Source: a virus. From it: a stretch of DNA of 44,218 bases. The stretch is from positions 1-44,218 of the IMG/VR virus record IMGVR_UViG_3300046714_000157; one strand, given 5' to 3'. Below the pieces are notes generated by a model that was given only the letters and a program-made list of their open reading frames with translations, did no database searches and was not told the origin of the DNA. The position numbers and the translations under genes were made by a program. Positions 36,601-42,960 of this stretch are shown here, in pieces; the stretch's first letter is position 1, and each line of letters opens with the position of its first letter.

Positions 36601-38506
36601 GGGGACGCGCGAAGAGATCGTGAAGCAAAAGGGGTTGCTCAGTCGGTGGTTTCAGGCGGACGAATGGGCCTGGCGCAAGGACGAGAAGACGGGGCAGGAC
36701 ATCATTACGTTTTCGGCGTCGTCCGAAGAACCTGTTGAACGGTGGTGGGGGACGGAGATCCTGTCCCATGATCCGGCGGCGGTGAATCTGGCGCGCGCGA
36801 AGGCGGGCGCGATGCCGTTCCTCTTTAATCACGATACGAATGATCCGGTGGGGATGATCGTCGGCGCGCGCGTCAAGGATAAGAAATTGTATACGGACGC
36901 GGCGATGTTCAGCACGGATCGCGCGGCGGAAGTCAAGGCGATGATGGACGGCGGACTCCGCAATGTCTCGATCCGCTATCAGATTGAGGTGATGGAGGAG
37001 AACGTCAAGACGGAGACGTTCACGGCGACGCGCTGGATGCCACACGAGGTATCGATCGCGCCGGTTCCGGCGGATTTCTCGGTGGGATTGGGCCGCAGCG
37101 GTGAGGGGAGCGAGTACGAGATACGGGCATTCAAACAGGTGCGAGAGTCACAACCGGCGGGAGCCGCCGATAACAGGGAGGGCGCGATGGAGACAACGGG
37201 AACAGAGACGGTGGTTCCGAAGCCGAGTGTGGTGGTCGTGGAAGGGGAGCGATCGGAGACGGTCCGGAAGATGGAGAAGGATCGGATTCAGGCGATCGAG
37301 AATCTGTGCACGATGAACAAAATAGACGGGAAGTACAAGGAATACTGGATTCGCGGCGGGCTGTCGTTGAACGAAGTGACGGACGACATGCTGAAGATCA
37401 TGGAGGAACGCGGGAAGCATAACCCGCAGTCTCCGGCCTTGCTCGGATTGACGGAGCGGGAGACGCAGAATTTCTCGCTGATGCGCGCGATCCGCGCGGT
37501 CGCCGATAATAACTGGAACAATGCGCCGTTCGAATTGGAGTGTTCCAGGGCGATCGCGAAAGAGGTGGGGAAGCAGCCCGATCCGCGTCGGTTCTTTGTG
37601 CCGTTCGAAGTCCAGTCGCGGCCGAATCAGACGCCGATCGAGCGGTTGGCGGAGCGGTTGATCCAGCGGGATCTGACCGTGGCGTCGGGCGCGGGCGGCG
37701 GGTTCTTGGTTCAAACGTCGAACGTGTCGTTCCTCGAAATCCTGCGGAATCAGGCGGTGGTGTTCAATATGGGGGCCACGCGGTTGTCGGGTCTGCGCGA
37801 TAGCGTGACGATCCCGAAAATGACGGTGGCGGCGACGACGACGTGGTTGGCGAACGAAGCGGCGCAGATCTCGGAAAGCACCCAGACGTTTGCCCAGGTC
37901 GCACTCTCCCCGAAGACGGTGGGAGGGTACACGGAGATCTCCAGGCAGTTGTTGTTGCAGTCGAATCCGGCGGTGGAGGGGATCGTGTCAGCGGATCTGG
38001 CGAAGGTCGTGGCGCTGGATATCGATCTGAAGGCGTTGAATGGGTCCGGATCGGCGGGGCAACCGTTGGGGTTGATCGGCACGTCCGGCGTCGGGTCCGT
38101 CGTCGGCACGTCGATCGCCTACGCGGGGATCATCGAATTCCAGACGGACGTGTTCGCGGGGAATGCGTTGAATGGGAAGTGCGGGTATATCGCGACGGGC
38201 GTCGTGGCGGGGCTGTTGAAGCAGCGCGTGAAGTTCTCCAGCACGGCGTCGCAGATCTGGGAAGGCCCGTTGAACGATGGATCAGTGGACGGCTATCGCG
38301 CCGTGGCGTCGAATCAGGTCCCGACGGGAGATCTCATATTCGGCGACTGGTCGCAGATGATCGTGGCGGAGTGGGGCGTGCTCGAAGTGGAAGTGAATCC
38401 GTTCGCGGATTTCAAGGCGGGCATCGTCGGCGTTCGGGCGATCGCGTCGATCGATATCGGCATCCGGTATCCGGTCGCGTTCTCAGTCGCCACGTCGGTG
38501 ACATAA
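36593..38506 (+). CDS. Fused prohead protease (S78-like) and HK97-fold major capsid protein
   Basis: A protein of 637 residues. The first about 175 residues are a prohead protease: H80 in FLFNHDTNDPVG, S126 in RNVSIRYQ, and the later HEVSIAPVPAD signature. The C-terminal about 330 residues are a capsid protein of HK97 type: ERLIQRDLTVASGAGGGFLVQ, then EILRNQAVVFNMGATRL, ETQ-like SESTQTFAQVALSPKTVGGYTEISRQLLLQS, and ALNGSGSAGQPLGLIG. The middle (about 200-330) is charged and helical, as scaffold delta domains are. All three jobs thus sit in one chain, with self-cleavage presumably releasing the shell protein. Binding site inside the portal gene end (GGGAGGGCGAC). Confidence 0.9.
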   Translation: MAEGTREEIVKQKGLLSRWFQADEWAWRKDEKTGQDIITFSASSEEPVERWWGTEILSHDPAAVNLARAKAGAMPFLFNHDTNDPVGMIVGARVKDKKLYTDAAMFSTDRAAEVKAMMDGGLRNVSIRYQIEVMEENVKTETFTATRWMPHEVSIAPVPADFSVGLGRSGEGSEYEIRAFKQVRESQPAGAADNREGAMETTGTETVVPKPSVVVVEGERSETVRKMEKDRIQAIENLCTMNKIDGKYKEYWIRGGLSLNEVTDDMLKIMEERGKHNPQSPALLGLTERETQNFSLMRAIRAVADNNWNNAPFELECSRAIAKEVGKQPDPRRFFVPFEVQSRPNQTPIERLAERLIQRDLTVASGAGGGFLVQTSNVSFLEILRNQAVVFNMGATRLSGLRDSVTIPKMTVAATTTWLANEAAQISESTQTFAQVALSPKTVGGYTEISRQLLLQSNPAVEGIVSADLAKVVALDIDLKALNGSGSAGQPLGLIGTSGVGSVVGTSIAYAGIIEFQTDVFAGNALNGKCGYIATGVVAGLLKQRVKFSSTASQIWEGPLNDGSVDGYRAVASNQVPTGDLIFGDWSQMIVAEWGVLEVEVNPFADFKAGIVGVRAIASIDIGIRYPVAFSVATSVT

Positions 38507-38609
38507 AGTCGATGAAGCGGCGCGGCGGAGCGCCATGTTGACGGCGGCGGGCGCGTGGGTGCTCGTCGCCGGACGGGGACCAATACCTAACCAAGGGGAG
38601 GACGGGACA

Positions 38610-38867
38610 ATGGCACTGGATCAAATTCCGGATTTTATCAAGATGAAGGCGCTGCGCGGGTGGCGCGGGACGGTTGATGGTCGGTTTCAAGTGATCGAGA
38701 AGGGGCAGGTCGTGATGGTCGCCAAGGAGTTGGCGGTGGAATTGCGGACGTATGGGAAGGCGGTCATGACCGAAGAGCCGTTGACGGATCTGGACAAGGC
38801 GGCGAAAGGGACGGCGAAAGAGAGCGAGGCGGCGCATCCGGCCAAGAGCGCGAAGGCGGAGAAGTAA
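38610..38867 (+). CDS. Small head/neck-region protein
   Basis: A protein of 85 residues from ATG 38610 with AAGGGGAGGACGGG before it. A beta-rich core (GWRGTVDGRFQVIEKGQVVMVAKELAVELRTYGKAVM) is followed by a Lys/Ala/Glu-rich flexible tail. The pattern resembles small head-tail proteins after the capsid gene in many siphoviruses. A 103-base gap precedes it, in which I see only a weak hairpin (38519-38534). Confidence 0.55.
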   Translation: MALDQIPDFIKMKALRGWRGTVDGRFQVIEKGQVVMVAKELAVELRTYGKAVMTEEPLTDLDKAAKGTAKESEAAHPAKSAKAEK

Positions 38868-38919
38868 GGGCGGCGAGCGCGGCGCGCGGGTCTGAATTCC
38901 GAAACAGGAGGCGGAGACT

Positions 38920-39294
38920 ATGTTGGGACATGAGGCACAGGCGGCGGCGGTTCAGCACGCCATTATTGCAGTCTCCGCCGCGAACACGGCGGCGGCTACG
39001 TCGGCGTGGTTGGACGTGCGCGGGATGGAAGGGGATATCGAAGTGATCGTGAGCGTCGGCGCGGTGACGGGGACGTTGGTGTTGACGACGGAGGACGCGA
39101 ACACGTCGGGCGGCGGGGCGTCGGCGGGCATCACCCCAACAGAAGGGGCGTTCGCGGCGGCGACGGCGAACACCTTGCACAAGCGAACGATCGACGCGAA
39201 GGCGCATCGCGGGTGGATTCGGGTTGTGGGAACGATTACGACGGGGCCGAGTTTGATTGCGGCGGTGGTACAGGCGCGTCCGAAGAATTTCTAA
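38920..39294 (+). CDS. Virion structural protein, possible head decoration
   Basis: A protein of 124 residues with ACAGGAGGCGG before its start. It is Ala/Thr/Gly-rich and beta-patterned (WLDVRGMEGDIEVIVSVGAVTGTLVLTTEDAN) and ends HRGWIRVVGTITTGPSLIAAVVQARPK. The GW-R-vvGT-t-GPslI-a-vv order is common in small structural proteins next to capsid genes. Decoration of the shell is a fair guess from place and size. Confidence 0.55.
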   Translation: MLGHEAQAAAVQHAIIAVSAANTAAATSAWLDVRGMEGDIEVIVSVGAVTGTLVLTTEDANTSGGGASAGITPTEGAFAAATANTLHKRTIDAKAHRGWIRVVGTITTGPSLIAAVVQARPKNF

Positions 39295-39306
39295 CCGGAG
39301 ACGGCG

Positions 39307-39888
39307 ATGGATATTCCGTCGGATGAACCGCGTGAAGTGATCCTCGGGGACACGATTCAATGGCAGCGTCCGGATCTGTCGGGGACCTATCCCCCGTCGA
39401 TCTGGACGCTGACGTATTATTTCGTGTCGCGCAGTCCGGCGTTGAAGTTCCAGATCGTCGCGTCGAATAGCGGCGGGATCTTCTTGGCGGATCTCAGCGC
39501 GGCGTCCGGCGTGGCGTCGTCGTTTGAGCGGATCGGGCAGAGCGGGTACGAGTGGACGGCGCGCGTGGAAAGCGGGGGCGTGAAGGCGGTCGTGGACCAC
39601 GGGTTCATGTCGATCGCGCCGGACGTGGCGACGTTGGGGGCGGGGACGGATCGGCGATCGTGGGCCGTCCGGACGCGCGACGCGCTGAAGGCGGTGATCG
39701 AGGGACGCGCTGACGCGGATGTGAATGAGTACATGCTCGGCGGGAAGCAGGTCGTGAAAATGACGCCGAAGGAATTGCAAGACTGGTATGCGTGGATCTC
39801 AGCGATGGCGCAGGACGAGTTGGCGGAGATCGATCCGGAGGCGACGTTTCAGCGGTATATCAAAGTCGGCTTGCATCGAGGCTACTGA
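39307..39888 (+). CDS. Head-tail connector region protein
   Basis: A protein of 193 residues. The first about 120 residues are a beta sandwich (EVILGDTIQWQRPDLSGTYPPSIWTLTYYFVS, then YEWTARVESGGVKAVVDHGFMSIAPD). The end is helical, with NEYMLGGKQVVKMTPKELQDWYAWI, a pattern seen in phage joining proteins (a short hairpin, then helix). It lies between the capsid and neck genes and probably belongs to the connector. Confidence 0.55.
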   Translation: MDIPSDEPREVILGDTIQWQRPDLSGTYPPSIWTLTYYFVSRSPALKFQIVASNSGGIFLADLSAASGVASSFERIGQSGYEWTARVESGGVKAVVDHGFMSIAPDVATLGAGTDRRSWAVRTRDALKAVIEGRADADVNEYMLGGKQVVKMTPKELQDWYAWISAMAQDELAEIDPEATFQRYIKVGLHRGY

Positions 39889-39890
39889 TC

Positions 39891-40247
39891 ATGGATCTGC
39901 GGGGGTTGATGGCGCGCGATCAGGTGAAGATCTTCGGGAGCGTGAAAGATTTTGGAGAGTCGATTGATTACACGGACGAGTTGGGGACGACGGTCAAGAT
40001 GTGGGCGTTTGTGGAGCGGGAGAAATTGGACCCGACGCCACCCGTGGGGTATGGCGCACAAACCGGCCGGCAATGCCTCTACATCTGGATCGCGCAGAGT
40101 CAGCCGGAGGGACGGGCGAAGGTGACGATCGGGGTGGATCGGATTCTGGCGTTGTGGCGGCGGGGGGACGCGTCCAAGACGACGTTCCGGATCACGGCGA
40201 TCCTGCCCGATTCCGATGGGGCCTGGCATTTGGAGTGTACGCGATGA
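39891..40247 (+). CDS. Neck / head completion protein candidate
   Basis: A protein of 118 residues from ATG 39891. Compact, with mixed strands (QVKIFGSVKDFGESIDYTDELGTTVKMWAFVERE, then CLYIWIAQSQPEGRAKVTIGVDRILAL, then TFRITAILPDSDGAWHLECT). Size and order between connector and tail-terminator genes suggest a head completion (stopper) protein. The fold guess is mine; no motif is diagnostic. Confidence 0.5.
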   Translation: MDLRGLMARDQVKIFGSVKDFGESIDYTDELGTTVKMWAFVEREKLDPTPPVGYGAQTGRQCLYIWIAQSQPEGRAKVTIGVDRILALWRRGDASKTTFRITAILPDSDGAWHLECTR

Positions 40248-40750
40248 GAATTACGGTGGCGGTGTTGAACGCGAAGGAAATGGCGAAGGGGTTCACGTTG
40301 GCGACGGTGTTATCCCAGCGGTATGAACGCTCGGAGTTGACGCGCGGCGGGAAGCGGGTGGTGAAGGCGTTCAAAAAAACGTACCTGTCGGGATCTCCTG
40401 GGATCAAGGGCGGACAATTCAAAAAAGGGAAGCACGTCTTCTCCTTCCCACGGTTCGGGAAGATCGACGACGTAGCGGTGGGGATTAGTCGGATCTTGCG
40501 GACGCATGAAGAGGGGGCGACGATCCCGGCGCACGGGACGGCGCTCTATCTGAGTGAGAAGACGGGGATCGCGGGGAAGGGGAAGATCTTCGCCGTGGTG
40601 CCGAAGGTGAAGATCCCGGCGCGGACGCGGTTCCGGTTGATGGTGCGGGAGATGGCGCCGGATATTGCGGCGAAGGTGGGGCATGCGAACGTGCGCGGGA
40701 TTCAGCACGCGATGGATCAGACGTTGGGCAAGACGATCTCCCGGTTGTGA
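40244..40750 (+). CDS. Tail completion protein (HK97 gp10-like)
   Basis: A protein of 168 residues, with ATGA overlap to the previous gene. It is basic, with an N-terminal helix, a Gly/Phe/Lys-rich middle (GIKGGQFKKGKHVFSFPRFG) and an end (IPARTRFRLMVREMAPDIAAKVGHANVRGIQHAM) typical of phage minor tail or virion morphogenesis proteins that sit just before the tail terminator. The IPARpF-like segment is a hallmark of this group. Confidence 0.65.
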   Translation: MRITVAVLNAKEMAKGFTLATVLSQRYERSELTRGGKRVVKAFKKTYLSGSPGIKGGQFKKGKHVFSFPRFGKIDDVAVGISRILRTHEEGATIPAHGTALYLSEKTGIAGKGKIFAVVPKVKIPARTRFRLMVREMAPDIAAKVGHANVRGIQHAMDQTLGKTISRL

Positions 40751-40753
40751 TCG

Positions 40754-41203
40754 ATGGGATTCACGGTCAAAGAGCAACTGATCCGGCAGATGGTGAACGT
40801 GCTCCAGGCGATTCCGTGGGTGGTGAACGTGCAACGGTTGACGCAGGGCGGCGCGAAGTTCGCCGACGTCCCATTCATTATGGTGACGCAGGGGGATGAT
40901 CTGGTCGAGGCGGTGCAGACGCGTCCGTATACGACGCGGCGGGTGGAGGTGCTGGCGTCCATCATTACGCGGCAGGTCGATCCGGACGATCTCCGGTCGA
41001 GTGATGAAATTCTGAATGGCTATGGGGGCGATGTCGAGGCGGCGTTGATGAAGGATCTCACGGTCAATGGATTCGCGGTCGAGATCAAACCGCCGGACTG
41101 GATGGAGGTCGAGATCGAAAGTCAGGTGCCACATATTGGGTTGGCGTTGCGGTTCGGCGTCGTCTATCGGCATCTACGGGGCGATCCATATCAAGGGGAG
41201 TAA
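40754..41203 (+). CDS. Tail terminator protein
   Basis: A protein of 149 residues that would cap the tail tube and join it to the head. It opens with a helix (VKEQLIRQMVNVLQAIPWVVNVQRLTQGG), then FADVPFIMVTQGDD, a central sheet (YTTRRVEVLASIITRQ) and an end with VPHIGLALRFGVVYRHLRGDPY. The closing strand with R-Y.H..gdP is the usual mark of this family. It precedes the tail tube gene, as in most siphoviruses. Confidence 0.7.
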   Translation: MGFTVKEQLIRQMVNVLQAIPWVVNVQRLTQGGAKFADVPFIMVTQGDDLVEAVQTRPYTTRRVEVLASIITRQVDPDDLRSSDEILNGYGGDVEAALMKDLTVNGFAVEIKPPDWMEVEIESQVPHIGLALRFGVVYRHLRGDPYQGE

Positions 41204-41230
41204 GGTCACCAACGGAGGAGGGAGAGCATC

Positions 41231-41659
41231 ATGCCAAGCGGAGCAATACCAGCATACGGGACACTGTTGAAGCGGGACGACGGATCGGGGACGTTCACGA
41301 CGGTGGCGGAAGTCAAGTCGATGGACGGGCCGTCATTGGAGGCGGATATCATCGACGTGACCACGCATTCCTCGGCGGCGTCGGGGGCGTGGCGCGAGAA
41401 GATCGCGAGTCTGTTGAATCCTGGGGAGGTGTCGTTCTCGATCAATCTGATCCCGGCGTCGTCGGGTCACAAGGCGCTGTTGGCGGATTTCGTGGGGCGG
41501 ACGAAGCGCAACTATAAGTTTGTGTTCCCGGATATCGGGTTGACGGAGTGGCTGTTTTCCGGCGTCTTGACCAAGTTCGGGGCGAAGGCGGAGACGGATG
41601 GGGTGTTGGAAGCGGATTTGACGTTGACGTTGACGGGCGCGCCGACGTTCCCGGCATAA
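41231..41659 (+). CDS. Major tail (tube) protein
   Basis: A protein of 142 residues with GGAGGAGGGAG before its start. It opens GTLLKRDDGSGTFTTVAEVKSMDGPSLEADIIDVTTHSS, then WREKIASLLNPGEVSFSINLIP, then FPDIGLTEWLFSGVLTKFGAKAETDGVLEADLTLTLTGAPTF. The D-V-T-T-H order and the LtltG.p.f end are characteristic of lambda-V-like tube proteins. Many copies build the tail tube around the tape measure. Confidence 0.85.
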   Translation: MPSGAIPAYGTLLKRDDGSGTFTTVAEVKSMDGPSLEADIIDVTTHSSAASGAWREKIASLLNPGEVSFSINLIPASSGHKALLADFVGRTKRNYKFVFPDIGLTEWLFSGVLTKFGAKAETDGVLEADLTLTLTGAPTFPA

Positions 41660-41715
41660 GCGGAGACGCGTGAGGCGGCGGAATCATTTAGCGATCAGAT
41701 AAAGGGGGTGCAGCG

Positions 41716-42078
41716 ATGGCGAGACAAGAGCAACCGATAATCAATCCGAAGGGGCTTTACCCGTTGACGTTGCCCCCACCGGCGAATTCGCTGGATTTCA
41801 TTTTCACGGCGGCGGACGTGGCGAATTTCGATCAGTTCGCGCTGACGGGGCGCGAGTTGTTGTTGGTGAGTTCGACGGGATCGAATACGTTCACGCTGGA
41901 AAGCGTGGCGGATGATCTGGGGCGGTTGGGGGACATCACGACCTACGGGTTGGCGACGGGGTTGTTCTCCTGTTTCTGGTATGGGAATAAAAAGGGATGG
42001 GAACAATCCTTGAGCAAGGCGTTCCTCAAGGGGTCGGCGGCGACGGTGAAGTTCGCGGTGATCCGTATCCCCGGCTAA
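41716..42078 (+). CDS. Virion protein between tube and chaperone genes
   Basis: A protein of 120 residues with AAAGGGGGTG before its start. A beta-rich small domain: PLTLPPPANSLDFIFTAADVANFDQFALTGRELLLVSSTGS, then LGDITTYGLATG, then SAATVKFAVIRIPG. The middle recalls small structural proteins of about 110-120 residues that bind capsids or tubes. The position, after the tube gene and before the chaperone, is usual for a minor tail protein. Confidence 0.5.
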   Translation: MARQEQPIINPKGLYPLTLPPPANSLDFIFTAADVANFDQFALTGRELLLVSSTGSNTFTLESVADDLGRLGDITTYGLATGLFSCFWYGNKKGWEQSLSKAFLKGSAATVKFAVIRIPG

Positions 42079-42214
42079 GGCCAAGGGAACGGGCCGTTGG
42101 ACCGCGACCAACGCTAAGACGCCTTCGCGGTGGTGTCGGGAGTGGAGAGGGGCGGGCGTGCAGGCGTCCGTCCCTCGAGTGCAAGAGGACCAACCAATAG
42201 ACGGAGGGCGGATC
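42079..42214 (+). promoter_or_regulatory. Structured leader of the tail-chaperone gene
   Basis: A 136-base spacer with three hairpins in a row: CGTTGG/CCAACG (42095-42113), GACGCC/GGTGTC (42118-42137) and a 12-pair stem with two G-T pairs, GAGGGGCGGGCG with CGTCCGTCCCTC (42147-42176, loop TGCAGG). The last may act as a terminator or stabiliser but has no U tract. The binding site GGAGGGCGG follows at 42203. Confidence 0.5.
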
Positions 42215-42673
42215 ATGGGACTGAAACGCGGGGCGATACGCGACCGGGTGATGCAGGCGGATGATTTGCGGCGTGAGACGGTCGAGGTGCCGGAGTGGGG
42301 GTTGGAAGGTGGGGAGGCGTTGACGGTGCGCGGGTTGACGGGGACGGCGCGCGATGAATTCGAAGAGAGTTGTTTGTTACGCGGGAAGCCGGGTAGTCCG
42401 TCGGTGTTCACGGCGCACAATCTGCGCGCGAAGTTGGTGGCGAAATGTTGCATTGATGAAGACGGGCTCCGCGTGTTCTCGGAGGAGGACGTGGAATGGT
42501 TGGGCGGGAAGTCGGCGGCGGCGTTGTCGCGCGTGTATGACGTGGCGGCGAAGTTGTCGCGGATCGGCGCCGATGAAGTTGAGGATCTCCTAAAAAACTC
42601 CGCGCGCGTCCAGAGCGAGTCTTCCAGTTCAGACTTGCCCTTGCTCTCGGACGCACCCGCACAGAACTCCTAG
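42215..42673 (+). CDS. Tail assembly chaperone, short form (G-like)
   Basis: A protein of 152 residues from ATG 42215. Proteins in this slot bind the tape measure during tail assembly and do not stay in the virion. It opens LKRGAIRDRVMQADDLRRETVEVPEWG, then EALTVRGLTGTARDEFEESCL, a pattern well known for this group, and then VSEEDV-like FSEEDVEWLGGKSAAALSRVYDVAAKLS. Codons 126-128 hold the slippery run. When no shift occurs, the chain ends with an acidic Ser-rich stretch (SESSSSDLPLL). Confidence 0.8.
   Translation: MGLKRGAIRDRVMQADDLRRETVEVPEWGLEGGEALTVRGLTGTARDEFEESCLLRGKPGSPSVFTAHNLRAKLVAKCCIDEDGLRVFSEEDVEWLGGKSAAALSRVYDVAAKLSRIGADEVEDLLKNSARVQSESSSSDLPLLSDAPAQNS
42592..42598 (+). promoter_or_regulatory. 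-1 programmed frameshift site AAAAAAC
   Basis: A AAA AAC in the zero frame of the chaperone gene (codons CTA AAA AAC), which is the ideal X XXY YYZ phase for simultaneous slippage. A -1 shift enters the frame that stays open to 42960. Confidence 0.85.
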
Positions 42674-42960
42674 AGTCCATTTCGTCGGCGGAGTTGAGCG
42701 AATGGATGGCCTTCGAACACCTCGAACCGTGGGGATTCAAACCGGCGCAGATTCGGGCGGGACAGATCTGCGCGATCACGGCGAACGTGAATCGGAAGAA
42801 AGGATCGAAGGCGTTCGCGGCGGATGATTTCATGCGGATTGAGCCGCGCGGGGATGGGATGCACCGGGACGTGGAGTCGGCGCAGTCGATTCACGCGAAG
42901 GCGATGGTGATCACGGAAGTCTATAGGGCGATGGAAGCGAGTCATGGCAACAATCGGTAG
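42598..42960 (+). CDS. Tail assembly chaperone, -1 frame extension (GT-like)
   Basis: Reading on from 42598 in the -1 frame gives 120 residues, so the fused form is about 248 residues. The added part opens VFQFRLALALGRTRTELLESISSAELSEWMAFEHLEPWG, whose T-x-x-E-L-L..is..EL.eW..f...ePwG order is typical of the T domain that contacts the tail tube. An ATG at 42694 inside it has no good binding site, so separate translation is less likely. The end overlaps the tape measure start by 17 bases. Confidence 0.8.
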   Translation, partial: LRARPERVFQFRLALALGRTRTELLESISSAELSEWMAFEHLEPWGFKPAQIRAGQICAITANVNRKKGSKAFAADDFMRIEPRGDGMHRDVESAQSIHAKAMVITEVYRAMEASHGNNR

